Counted from the stretch's first letter, positions 35,501-42,578 are shown. The stretch: DNA of 43,204 bases from Actinomycetota bacterium (GCA_009702925.1 WLHC01000001.1:1-43204); one strand, 5' to 3'. Translations and numbers: made by a program. Notes: generated from the sequence alone by a model not told the origin.

Positions 35501-36069
35501 CGACCAGATTCTTCTATTGCTAAACGTGCTCCATTTATGGCGGCCTTCACCTGTAAGAGATCTTGGGCAGTTTCAATGAGTAAAGCATCGCTGCCACTGT
35601 CTGTAAGTCCTTTTGAAGCGAGGTAGTACGCACCTTTGAGTTTTTGATAACTTGTATGACCAAGGCTAGGCAACTTCGTTCCTGGCCCTAATGAACCTAA
35701 AACAAATCGTGGTTTATCAGGAGTAGAAAAAGAATCCGCGGCCTCTCGCGCAATCAGCCCTCCGACATAAGCAAGTTCATAAATACGATCCTCAATGCCA
35801 TACTCCGCCAAATTGGCCCAGTTGGCCCCGAAAGTATTCGTTTCGATTGCATCGACACCGACTTTTAAATAGGCATCGTGTACCGAACGCACAATGTCTG
35901 GACGGCTTACATTTAGAATTTCATTACAACCCTCATGGTTTTGAAAGTCTTCCAACGTTGGATCAGCGTCCTGGAGCATCGTTCCCATCGCACCATCAGC
36001 GATCACTACCCGCGTAGAAAGGGCTTTCCGAAGCAATCCCTCGGCCTGTTCCAACTTTCGCGTGTTCAC
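32563..36069 (-). CDS. metH: Cobalamin-dependent methionine synthase
   Basis: 1168 aa, a complete four-module MetH. The homocysteine domain has zinc ligands C231 (LNCATGP) and C297/C298 (GGCCGTTP). Then come a pterin-binding domain (AIGERTNANGSRAFRDALL), a B12 domain with DVHDIG near 745 providing the lower-ligand His, and a C-terminal activation domain with YSFGYPACPD. It transfers the methyl of methyl-THF to homocysteine and needs B12. GTG 36069 is preferred over TTG 36120 because TAACCT lies 7 nt upstream and conservation starts later. A leaderless start leaves no room for a cobalamin or SAM riboswitch. Confidence 0.95.
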   Translation of the reverse strand: MNTRKLEQAEGLLRKALSTRVVIADGAMGTMLQDADPTLEDFQNHEGCNEILNVSRPDIVRSVHDAYLKVGVDAIETNTFGANWANLAEYGIEDRIYELAYVGGLIAREAADSFSTPDKPRFVLGSLGPGTKLPSLGHTSYQKLKGAYYLASKGLTDSGSDALLIETAQDLLQVKAAINGARLAIEESGRDIVLIAQVTVETTGTMLVGSEIGAALNALQPLGVDLIGLNCATGPAEMSEHLRYLSKNADVAISVMPNAGLPVLGPKGASYPLGPDELAMALDTFVKDYGITLIGGCCGTTPAHLEAVVKKLDRRAVPKRQTTIEPGASSLYQYVPFRQDKTYLAIGERTNANGSRAFRDALLSQDWEKCVEIARDQIREGAHMLDLSVDFVGRDGAADMAELASRFATASTLPIVLDSTEPAVLKAGLEHLGGRCVINSVNYEDGDGPDSRFAKIMPLVREHGAGVVALTIDEQGQARDCDWKLRVARRLIVDLRDNWDMNVGDILIDCLTFPIATGQEETRKDGIETINAIRKLKEEFPEVQTTLGVSNVSFGLNPASRIVLNSVFLHECVQAGLDSAIVHPSKITPMNRIDERAKKVALDLIYDRRVFEGSECTYDPLQEFLQLFDGVELASSKNARAEALAALPLFDRLQRRIIDGEKVGLEDDLKSAMDQGTKPLQIINDHLLEGMKVVGELFGKGEMQLPFVLQSAEVMKTAVAILEPFMEKTGDKGRGTMLLATVKGDVHDIGKNLVDIILTNNGYRVANIGIKQSINQIIDGAIESKADAIGMSGLLVKSTVIMKENLEEITSRGLDQRWPIVLGGAALTRAYVEQDLASIFPGEVRYARDAFEGLRLMDSIMAVKRGEAGAALPPLKERKTANTRIKEVDLPVDIARSDVSIDVSIPTPPFFGSRVVKGISLADYSGMLDERALFVGQWGLKGNRGEYEEMVLKEGRPRLRSLINEVQSNGWLNAAVVYGYFPCYSEDNDLVILHHEGANKGQERLRFTFPRQRRDRRLCISDFFSSKASGKTDVVAFHVVTMGASVSAAAAKLFAADKYREYLELHGLSVQLTEALAEHWHARMREELHVNDQDAPELQAVLDQGYRGSRYSFGYPACPDLEQQVQLCELLEPERIGVELSEEFQLHPEQSTSAIIVHHPEAKYFNAN

Positions 36070-36076
36070 TTGGACA

Positions 36077-36082
36077 AGGTTA
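36077..36082 (-). promoter_or_regulatory. -10 element of a likely leaderless metH promoter
   Basis: On the minus strand TAACCT, 7 nt, GTG 36069. It is only 3 bp from the divergent -10 of the PAC2 gene. Confidence 0.5.
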
Positions 36083-36085
36083 CCG

Positions 36086-36091
36086 TAAGGT
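36086..36091 (+). promoter_or_regulatory. -10 element of a likely leaderless PAC2-gene promoter
   Basis: TAAGGT, 7 nt, GTG 36099. The AAGG within it could also act as a Shine-Dalgarno on a longer transcript, so the leaderless reading is not exclusive. Confidence 0.45.
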
Positions 36092-36098
36092 TGCTTTC

Positions 36099-36962
36099 GT
36101 GGAGATTCTTCAGATACCAATGCTGCGCAATCCCGTTATGTTGATTGCTTTTTCTGGTTGGAACGATGGTGCTGAAGCCGCATCGGGTGCTATAGAACAC
36201 CTCTTGTCAGCATGGCAAGAATCTAATGATGATGTTGTACCCGTTCTAATTGCTCAGGTGGACTCTGAAGATTTCTATGACTATCAAGTATCGCGTCCAC
36301 AAGTACGAATAAACGAGTCTTCTCAAAGGGAAATCACGTGGCCAGGAACTCAGATTTTCGGTCTTTCAATTCCTTCCATGGACAGGGATCTGGTTATCGT
36401 CACCGGTGTCGAACCATCTATGCGTTGGAAATCTTTTTCTCGTGAAATTCTAGATATTGCAGATGATTTAGAGGCAACTTTAGTTATTACTGTCGGTGCA
36501 ATGCTCTCGGATTCACCACATACTCGTCCGATAAAAATTATCGCTACAACGGCCAGTTCTAGCCTAGGTATAAAGTTTGACTTACAACCTTCGACATATC
36601 AGGGTTCAACAGGAATTATCGGCGTCCTGCAAGATGGCTGCACAAAGCGTGGTGTTGATTCTCTCTCACTCTGGGCGTCGGTTCCTCATTACGCACCCAA
36701 CGCACCATCACCGAAAGCCTCCTTAGCTTTGATTCAAGCAATTGAGGAATACCTAGAGATAACGATTCCACTCGGTGACTTACCAGAACAAGCCGAGGAA
36801 TGGGAGGTATCTGTTACTCAACTTGCATCAGAGGATGCAGATGTTGTCGAATATGTGAAATCTCTAGAAGCCAGCAAGGATGCTGTAGAACTTCCTGAAG
36901 CATCTGGTGAAACGATAGCAAAAGAGTTCGAAAGGTATTTGCGGCGCCATCAAGAAGACTAA
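36099..36962 (+). CDS. PAC2-family (proteasome assembly chaperone 2-like) protein
   Basis: 287 aa from GTG 36099; ATG 36120 is an alternative. The core begins VMLIAFSGWNDGAEAASGAI and has TVGAMLSDSPHTRPI, DSLSLWASVPHYAPNAPSPKA and an acidic helical C-terminus. This matches actinobacterial Rv2125-type PAC2 proteins. The family shares a fold with eukaryotic and archaeal proteasome assembly chaperones, but its role in bacteria is not established, and it occurs in Actinobacteria lacking proteasomes. It converges on mshC with 3 nt between stops. Confidence 0.87.
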   Translation: MEILQIPMLRNPVMLIAFSGWNDGAEAASGAIEHLLSAWQESNDDVVPVLIAQVDSEDFYDYQVSRPQVRINESSQREITWPGTQIFGLSIPSMDRDLVIVTGVEPSMRWKSFSREILDIADDLEATLVITVGAMLSDSPHTRPIKIIATTASSSLGIKFDLQPSTYQGSTGIIGVLQDGCTKRGVDSLSLWASVPHYAPNAPSPKASLALIQAIEEYLEITIPLGDLPEQAEEWEVSVTQLASEDADVVEYVKSLEASKDAVELPEASGETIAKEFERYLRRHQED

Positions 36963-36965
36963 ATT

Positions 36966-38207
36966 CTAAATGCTAAAGCCTAAAAGATTTTTTAACACTG
37001 CAGATATCTGCTGATAATCCCCACCAGTTTCACCATTTAAACTTGCATTGACCCATTTATTTATCGCTTTTACAACTGATGATGTGTCTAAATCGTCTGA
37101 AAGAAACTCGATGATACTTATCGCGAGCTGGTCTGTAGGCGCAACAGTCTGGGATTTCATAACGTTATTCAATTGTTCAACTTCTATAGCTGCTTGATCT
37201 AGCAATTCATTGTTCCACATTCGTTCACTCTTGTAATGATCGCTCATTAATGCCCATCTAATTGCAAAGGGATCGATACCACTTGCCAATAGGGATGAGA
37301 CAAAGACCAAATTTCCCTTACTCTTGCTCATCTTCTCGCCATCTAGACCTATCATCCCGGCATGAACGTAGTGTGTTGCAAGTTCTTTACCTGATATAGC
37401 TCGAGCTTGAGCGGCGCACATTTCATGATGAGGAAAAATTAAATCACTTCCACCACCTTGTATATCAATTAATTCCTCCTCTGCGGAATCAGGTTTAAGG
37501 AACTCCATCGCGATGGCGGTGCATTCGATGTGCCAACCTGGACGACCGGAACCATGGGTTGAAGACCAACCTGGTTCATTCGGGCGCTGTTGCATCCAAA
37601 TAAGACAGTCAAGTGGATCCCTTTTGCCTGACAATGTTGGGTCCCCGCCTCTTTGTGAAAACAGCTCGAGCATTTCTGATTGGGTCAGGTGCGACAGACT
37701 TCCAAACTTCCCATCATGATTGACCGAAAAATACAGGTCTTTATCGACTTCATACGTACTTTTGTTGCTGGACATAATATCTATAGCTTGTGTAACAAGT
37801 GGGATTGATTCAATTGCTCCCACATAGCTAGTTGGTGGAATGACCTGAAGCGCCGTCATATCTTTTCTAAATAGCTCAATTTGATCTGCTGCTAATTCAT
37901 CCCACTTTACGCCATCTCGATTGGCTCTTTCTAAGAGTGGTTCATCAATGTCAGTAATGTTTTGTACATAGTTTACTTTCGCTCCACTTGCCAGAAGGAG
38001 GCGATGAATTAGATCAAAGGAAAGATATGTCGCTGCGTGCCCTAAATGAGTTGCGTCATACGGAGTTATTCCACACACATACATCCGATACTGTTTCTTC
38101 TTGGTAAGCACTTTCTTTGAGGAAGTGGCAGTATCTGTAAGACGAATTGCTGGAAAAACCATGGACGCCGAAAGATCATTTACCGTTATCGGACTCCAGG
38201 CTTTCAT
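36966..38207 (-). CDS. mshC: Cysteine--1-D-myo-inosityl 2-amino-2-deoxy-alpha-D-glucopyranoside ligase
   Basis: 413 aa. This is a class I CysRS paralogue that ligates cysteine to GlcN-Ins in the third stage of mycothiol synthesis. YVCGITPYDATHLGHA (43-58) has zinc ligand C45 and the HIGH-like HLGH. The C of WHIECTA and the paired His in FPHHEMC complete the metal site. KMSKS is near residue 293. It lacks the anticodon-binding tail of true CysRS, which separates the two. Its presence implies mycothiol as the redox thiol. The leaderless promoter is independent of the upstream trio. Confidence 0.95.
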   Translation of the reverse strand: MKAWSPITVNDLSASMVFPAIRLTDTATSSKKVLTKKKQYRMYVCGITPYDATHLGHAATYLSFDLIHRLLLASGAKVNYVQNITDIDEPLLERANRDGVKWDELAADQIELFRKDMTALQVIPPTSYVGAIESIPLVTQAIDIMSSNKSTYEVDKDLYFSVNHDGKFGSLSHLTQSEMLELFSQRGGDPTLSGKRDPLDCLIWMQQRPNEPGWSSTHGSGRPGWHIECTAIAMEFLKPDSAEEELIDIQGGGSDLIFPHHEMCAAQARAISGKELATHYVHAGMIGLDGEKMSKSKGNLVFVSSLLASGIDPFAIRWALMSDHYKSERMWNNELLDQAAIEVEQLNNVMKSQTVAPTDQLAISIIEFLSDDLDTSSVVKAINKWVNASLNGETGGDYQQISAVLKNLLGFSI

Positions 38208-38213
38208 ATTCGA

Positions 38214-38219
38214 ATTCTA
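38214..38219 (-). promoter_or_regulatory. -10 element of a likely leaderless mshC promoter
   Basis: On the minus strand TAGAAT, 6 nt, ATG 38207, in the 32-nt gap after the kinase-like gene. This is the closest of the set to TATAAT. Confidence 0.5.
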
Positions 38220-38239
38220 TGTCAGATTCAGATTAAAGA

Positions 38240-38977
38240 TTAAAAAGCAGGCCAAGGTACAGCAGGCCAATGTGGAGATGGTTCCGGAAACATCCGGCTT
38301 TCCAAAAGCCGATCAACTCGATTGACTATCGCCTGAATCTCATCCTCTGTTAAGAGCGGCGAAAGAATGTCACCCAGTTCACCATTTATGCCCTGTTTGC
38401 ATTTTTCAAGTAAGTCAATCTCTGTGTCCGTAAGCTCTTTACCCGACCATTGCCAGAGCACGGTTCGCAATTTGTCGTCCTTATGAAAAGTTACGCCATG
38501 ATCGCAACCGAAGAGACCATGACTGACTGTCGGCAGTATGTGACCAATTTTGCGATCTGTATTGTTAACGATGGCATCAAAGAGAGCCATTCTCCGGAGA
38601 TCAGGGTGGTCTTGAGGAAAATACTCTGATAAATCAATTGATTCATCGATGTCTATCCACTCTTGAACCATTCCTTGACCATAGGGACCATCTCTCAAAA
38701 CAGTGAAGGGCACTAAATCAAGTGAAAGGTAGTTGCTAACACAGTACGCAGCGAATTCGCGATGAGCAAGACATCCTTGATCAAAATCCCAAAGCGGGCG
38801 TTCCCCAGCAATTGGTTTGTAAATGCAGATGATCTTTTTATCTTCATGAATAACATGGGCATAAAGGGTTGCATTTGATGCGTCAACTAAACGCCCAGTA
38901 ACGGTGAGTTCACCATCTGAAATGGCAGATTGTTTGTTCTGACTGCTGATCATTTCTTCACTATCGTTTGTAACCAT
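38240..38977 (-). CDS. SCO1664-family PI3/4-kinase-like protein
   Basis: 245 aa from ATG 38977; ATG 38953 is an alternative. Kinase-like features are K54 in CIYKPIAGERPLWDF (nucleotide-binding Lys), the catalytic-loop-like NNTDRKIGH at 138-146 and DHG at 159-161, resembling the metal-binding DxG. An extension up to 39163 is possible in frame, but it lies within the DUF3090 gene and is not protein-like. It overlaps the DUF3090 stop by 17 nt. This family is one of a conserved actinobacterial trio with DUF3090 and an MSMEG_4193-type phosphatase. Substrate and function are unknown. Confidence 0.82.
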   Translation of the reverse strand: MVTNDSEEMISSQNKQSAISDGELTVTGRLVDASNATLYAHVIHEDKKIICIYKPIAGERPLWDFDQGCLAHREFAAYCVSNYLSLDLVPFTVLRDGPYGQGMVQEWIDIDESIDLSEYFPQDHPDLRRMALFDAIVNNTDRKIGHILPTVSHGLFGCDHGVTFHKDDKLRTVLWQWSGKELTDTEIDLLEKCKQGINGELGDILSPLLTEDEIQAIVNRVDRLLESRMFPEPSPHWPAVPWPAF

Positions 38978-39470
38978 TTGCTCGAGGACACAGATGACCC
39001 CGTGGGTCAATCGGTATCGAACAGAACGGACATGGAATACGCCCTGCATTAACAACTGCTTTAGAGCGTTGCGCAAATGATTGAGCGGTTCCCAAACTAA
39101 CAGACAAACATAGAATTTGATCATCAGGTCCATCCGATTCGGTTGAACCTTCAAAAAATTCAAACTTGATCGATTTCACTTCGTTGTCCCATGAGATTGA
39201 GATTGCCCCAGTCACAAACATCGCATCAACTGGTGTATCTAGCGGAGCGTCATCGACTGGGGCTATTTCAACAATTTCAAATGGATTTGCTCGCTTTATC
39301 TCTGCGATGATTATTTCTAACCTTGAGACGATCGCCCGAACTTGGTCTTTCTCAATGGCCACTGAATAGACATTTCGATCTTTTCGTACCTGGACAAAGA
39401 AAGCTCGCTCCCCAGGCGCACCCACCGTTCCTACAACAAAACGATCAGGTCCTGAGATGTCATACCTCAC
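38961..39470 (-). CDS. DUF3090 family protein
   Basis: 169 aa. Nothing is known of its activity. The N-terminus (MRYDISGPDRFVVGTVGAPG) is the conserved beginning. The C-terminus holds a possible small zinc site, C147 and C150 in PCPFCSIP and H159, C161 in GHLCPRANG, and ends in the family-typical NGYKR. GTG 39470 overlaps the phosphatase stop (GTGA) and has a very strong Shine-Dalgarno, GGAGGAGGT, inside the upstream gene's last codons. It is translated between a phosphatase and a kinase-like protein, so a shared phospho-metabolite or phospho-protein pathway is a fair inference. Confidence 0.85.
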   Translation of the reverse strand: MRYDISGPDRFVVGTVGAPGERAFFVQVRKDRNVYSVAIEKDQVRAIVSRLEIIIAEIKRANPFEIVEIAPVDDAPLDTPVDAMFVTGAISISWDNEVKSIKFEFFEGSTESDGPDDQILCLSVSLGTAQSFAQRSKAVVNAGRIPCPFCSIPIDPRGHLCPRANGYKR

Positions 39471-40144
39471 TTACCTCCTCCGCCCCCAAGAAGATTTGTC
39501 GCTCTCTTCTTTGCGATTAAAAGATCGGTCACAACTGCTCGATTGTCATTGAGTAGGAGCACGCGAGGTTTTGCAAGAGAAAAATCAATAACACTAATCG
39601 AAGATGGATCAATAATGATTCGTTGGAACTCATCGATGTGCATCCCTAGAGATGCGGCAACAATTGACTTGATGACATCGCCGTGACTGACTATCACTAG
39701 CGGGGCTTTTGCTTTCTTGTCGATGCTGTTATGAATAGATTGCAAGGCCCTGGTTTGCATCTCGAGGATGCCTTCGCCTTTTGGGAAGTACATTTGACTT
39801 GGCGTGTTTTGAACAACAGTCCACAATTTATTTCTAGAGAGCACCGAGAGTTTCTTTCCTGACCAATCGCCATAATCGACCTCATTTAAACCATGATCAA
39901 TTACTAGTTTCTGTTTGAAGGTTTTTTGATTGCTCTTTTGATTTAGCCAAGGATTGATGGTTTCTAAACACCGTTCCATAGGAGAAATTCGAATCTCATG
40001 AGGCGTAAAATCACCGAGCCTTCGGGCAAGATCTTTTGCCTGTTCAATACCTTCTTTTGAAAGATGAACATTTGGACGTCTACCAGATAACACACCTGCC
40101 AAGTTCGCTTGTGAATGTGCATGTCTGATTAAAACCACTCGCAT
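39467..40144 (-). CDS. MSMEG_4193-family histidine phosphatase / phosphomutase
   Basis: 225 aa of the histidine phosphatase superfamily. The phospho-acceptor is H8 in LIRHAHSQAN, a variant of RHGxT. The second-half signature VIVSHGDVIKSIVAASLG supplies the other catalytic His. It ends in LLGGGGGK, a poly-Gly tail encoded by the Shine-Dalgarno of the next gene. It is the first gene of the trio, with a leaderless-type -10 at 40152-40157. Whether it is a phosphatase or a mutase is unknown. Confidence 0.85.
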   Translation of the reverse strand: MRVVLIRHAHSQANLAGVLSGRRPNVHLSKEGIEQAKDLARRLGDFTPHEIRISPMERCLETINPWLNQKSNQKTFKQKLVIDHGLNEVDYGDWSGKKLSVLSRNKLWTVVQNTPSQMYFPKGEGILEMQTRALQSIHNSIDKKAKAPLVIVSHGDVIKSIVAASLGMHIDEFQRIIIDPSSISVIDFSLAKPRVLLLNDNRAVVTDLLIAKKRATNLLGGGGGK

Positions 40145-40151
40145 AAATCAA

Positions 40152-40157
40152 AGGTTA
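40152..40157 (-). promoter_or_regulatory. -10 element of a likely leaderless promoter for the trio operon
   Basis: On the minus strand TAACCT, 7 nt, ATG 40144. The same hexamer and spacing occur before metH. Confidence 0.5.
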
Positions 40158-40183
40158 TCGCAGCTTTGCTAGCTCTGCCTTGC

Positions 40184-40189
40184 TATCGT
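40184..40189 (+). promoter_or_regulatory. -10 element of a likely leaderless aldo/keto reductase promoter
   Basis: TATCGT, 6 nt, ATG 40196. No Shine-Dalgarno is present. Confidence 0.5.
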
Positions 40190-40195
40190 CGCCCC

Positions 40196-41140
40196 ATGGA
40201 AAAACGACGCGCAGGTAGTAGCGGATTGGAATTATCGCGCTTGGGCTTGGGGACAATGACATGGGGACGAGACACGGATGAGATTGAAGCTGCCGATCAA
40301 TGCCGGGCCTATCTCGATGCTGGAGGAAATTTCCTAGACACATCTCCTACCTATGGAGACGGTGATAGCGAGCGTTTGATTGGTGGTCTTATATCCACTC
40401 TCTTTAAACGTGAAGAGGTTGTAATAGCTAGTAAGGCTGGAATCAATCTCAATGAAAATGCTCGAAGGGTTAACGCAACTCGACAGTTTTTAATATCTGA
40501 TCTGGATCGAACCTTGGAAAGATTAGGAACAGATTATGTCGATCTGTGGCAAATACACAGCTGGGATGAATTGACTCCCCTAGATGAAACTTTGTCGGCG
40601 CTGGATTATGCATACACAAGCGGCCGTGCAAGATATGTAGGAGTGAGTAATTATTCAGGTTGGCAGTTAGCAAGAGCGGCTACCAAGCAGCAAAGTAACA
40701 GCATGAAAGCTCCACTTTCTTGTGCCCAAAATGAATATTCACTATTGAACAGAGACGCAGAGAATGAAATTTTGGACGCTGCGGAAAATTGTGGATTAGG
40801 TTTTATCGCTTGGGCTCCACTTGGAAGAGGAGTATTAACGGGCAAATACCGCAATGGAATCCCAAGTGACTCACGTGCAGCTGCGCCCCATTTTGCCAAG
40901 CAAGTAGAGCCCTATCTGGATGATCATTCTGCTCGCATTGTCGAAGCAGTTGTCGTCGCTGCGCAAGGATTGGGCTTCTCCCCCCTTGAAATAGCTTTAG
41001 CCTGGGTTAGAGATGCTCCTGGAATAACAACTGCTTTAGTTGGAGCGCGCACTGGCGCACAACTGCGCGGAATATTAAAGAGTGAAGAAATTGAACTTCC
41101 ATCTATAGTTCGTTCAGCACTAGATGACGTAAGTTTTTAA
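40196..41140 (+). CDS. Aldo/keto reductase
   Basis: 314 aa, an NADPH-dependent TIM-barrel oxidoreductase. The catalytic tetrad is visible: D48 and Y53 in LDTSPTYGDGDS, K80 in VIASKAG and H121 in LWQIHSWDE. GVSNYSGWQL and the C-terminal cofactor stretch TALVGARTGAQL fit the AKR family of Tas/YghZ-like enzymes. The substrate is unknown. ATG 40196 is chosen over the ORF start at 40166, which lies upstream of the -10 hexamer. Its TAA shares TTAA with the convergent peptidase stop. Confidence 0.92.
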   Translation: MEKRRAGSSGLELSRLGLGTMTWGRDTDEIEAADQCRAYLDAGGNFLDTSPTYGDGDSERLIGGLISTLFKREEVVIASKAGINLNENARRVNATRQFLISDLDRTLERLGTDYVDLWQIHSWDELTPLDETLSALDYAYTSGRARYVGVSNYSGWQLARAATKQQSNSMKAPLSCAQNEYSLLNRDAENEILDAAENCGLGFIAWAPLGRGVLTGKYRNGIPSDSRAAAPHFAKQVEPYLDDHSARIVEAVVVAAQGLGFSPLEIALAWVRDAPGITTALVGARTGAQLRGILKSEEIELPSIVRSALDDVSF

Positions 41141-42450
41141 GCGTTTTCCAAAAAATCTTTCAAAACGAGAACTCCAAAACTTAAGCCATCTATCGGCACT
41201 CGCTCATCGACGCCATGGAACATTGCCATGAAATCAAAGTCGGCCTCCAATTTCAAAGGCGAGAAGCCATAACCAATGATTCCTAGGTCGGCCAAAGCTT
41301 TATTGTCAGTGCCACCGCTCATGACATATGGGACCGGGATGGCATCAGAATCGTGCTTTAACAAGGAGCGACACATTTGATCAACTAGATCACCTTCAAA
41401 GGCAACTTCCAAGGCCTTATCCCTTGTAATTGTCTGAATTGAAATATCTGGACCAACAATTTTTCTAATTGTTTCGTTTAATTCATCCTCATATCCTGGA
41501 ATGAATCGACCATCTATCACCGCCGAAGCCGAACCAGGAATGACATTTGCCTTATAGCCGGCCTCCAACATTGTTGGATTGGCGGTATTTTGTAATGTCG
41601 CACCGATCATTCGTGATGCAAAACCAAGCTCAGAAAGAAGTGGTTGTAAATTTTTGTCATCATATTCTCGCCCAGTAACTTGAGCAACTCGCTGGAAAAA
41701 AACTTTTACTGTTTTACTATATCTCTGTGGCCATTGATAGGTACCGATTTTTGCTACAGCTTCTGAAATTCGAGTAATTGAATTCTCTAGATTCATCACG
41801 GAACCGTGACCGGCGCGTCCTTGCGCTGTTAAACGCATCCAATGAATACCTTTTTCGGCAGTTTCAATAAGGTAAAGCCGTTTGCCATTAGGAAGAGTTA
41901 CAGAAAACCCCCCAACCTCAGAGATCGCCTCTGTGCAACCGCTAAATACTTCAGGATGCTTGTCAACCATAAAGTGAGATCCAAAAATGCTGCCGGCCTC
42001 TTCATCTGCAAAAAATGCTAAAACAATATCGCGTTCTGGTATGAAACCGACCCGCGCCCAATGTCGAACAGTAGCAATAATCATTGCATTCATATTCTTC
42101 ATATCTACGGCGCCTCTGCCCCAAATGTAGCCATCTTTTATCTCTGCTTCGAAGGGATCAACCGACCAATCCTGTGCATTTGCCGGAACCACATCTAAAT
42201 GACCATGAACAACTAAGCCTGGACGTTTGCTATCACTACCCTTTATGCGAGCAATTACATTGCAACGACCAGGGGCAGATTCATAAACTGTTGTTTTGAT
42301 TCCAACTTCTTCAAGAAGTTTCACCACATGTTCAGCTACTTCTTTTTCATTTCCATTTCCATCGCCATAATTAACACTCGGGATTTGAATCAGTTCCCGG
42401 CAGATTCGAATGGTTTCGTCGATGATCTCCGTTGAGGTGGAAGAAGACAT
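41137..42450 (-). CDS. M20 family metallopeptidase (Rv2141c-type)
   Basis: 437 aa. Zinc-site motifs are VHGHLDVVPAN, WGRGAVDMKNMNA and FFADEEAGS (general base Glu), and a late His in FHGVDERVP. A lid/dimerisation domain sits between. Members are dipeptidases or N-acyl-amino-acid hydrolases (DapE/ArgE-like); the substrate cannot be read. It is cytoplasmic with no signal peptide. The position matches Rv2141c. Upstream, minus-strand CACAAT with 6 nt before ATG (42457-42462) is a weak leaderless -10. Confidence 0.9.
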   Translation of the reverse strand: MSSSTSTEIIDETIRICRELIQIPSVNYGDGNGNEKEVAEHVVKLLEEVGIKTTVYESAPGRCNVIARIKGSDSKRPGLVVHGHLDVVPANAQDWSVDPFEAEIKDGYIWGRGAVDMKNMNAMIIATVRHWARVGFIPERDIVLAFFADEEAGSIFGSHFMVDKHPEVFSGCTEAISEVGGFSVTLPNGKRLYLIETAEKGIHWMRLTAQGRAGHGSVMNLENSITRISEAVAKIGTYQWPQRYSKTVKVFFQRVAQVTGREYDDKNLQPLLSELGFASRMIGATLQNTANPTMLEAGYKANVIPGSASAVIDGRFIPGYEDELNETIRKIVGPDISIQTITRDKALEVAFEGDLVDQMCRSLLKHDSDAIPVPYVMSGGTDNKALADLGIIGYGFSPLKLEADFDFMAMFHGVDERVPIDGLSFGVLVLKDFLENA

Positions 42451-42474
42451 TTCGCTATTGTGTCACTGGATTGC

Positions 42475-42480
42475 TATCCT
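42475..42480 (+). promoter_or_regulatory. Candidate -10 of the tRNA-Leu promoter
   Basis: TATCCT with a possible -35 TTCGCT at 42451-42456 (18-nt spacer) in the 43-nt gap after the divergent peptidase gene. Transcription would begin near 42487, a few nt before the tRNA. Confidence 0.4.
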
Positions 42481-42493
42481 TGACCATCACTTT

Positions 42494-42577
42494 GTCCGGG
42501 TGGCGGAATTGGCAGACGCGCTAGCTTGAGGTGTTAGTTCCCGCAAGGGATTAGGGGTTCAAGTCCCCTCTCGGACA
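42494..42577 (+). tRNA. tRNA-Leu(GAG)
   Basis: 84 nt including the discriminator A. The acceptor arms GTCCGGG (42494-42500) and CTCGGAC (42570-42576) pair with one G-T. The anticodon stem CTAGC/GTTAG encloses TTGAGGT, anticodon GAG, reading CTC and CTT. A long variable arm (TCCC/GGGA) marks a class II leucine tRNA. The T arm AGGGG-TTCAAGT-CCCCT is canonical. CCA is not encoded: the next bases are CATG, and the ATG is the apt start. Confidence 0.97.
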
Positions 42578-42578
42578 C

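Noticed and set aside
36070-36098. Cobalamin or SAM riboswitch upstream of metH
   Set aside because: Only 29 bp separate metH from the divergent gene, leaving no space for an aptamer.
36966-38207. Second cysteinyl-tRNA synthetase
   Set aside because: It lacks the C-terminal anticodon-binding region, and its length and context fit the mycothiol ligase MshC.
42451-42493. PafBC-type (RecA-NDp-like) damage promoter upstream of tRNA-Leu
   Set aside because: TTGTGTCACTG near TATCCT looks superficially similar, but spacing and bases do not match TTGTCRGTG-N8-TAnnnT.
42494-42577. tRNA-Leu as an integration site
   Set aside because: No duplicated tRNA 3' end and no integrase lie downstream; apt follows immediately.
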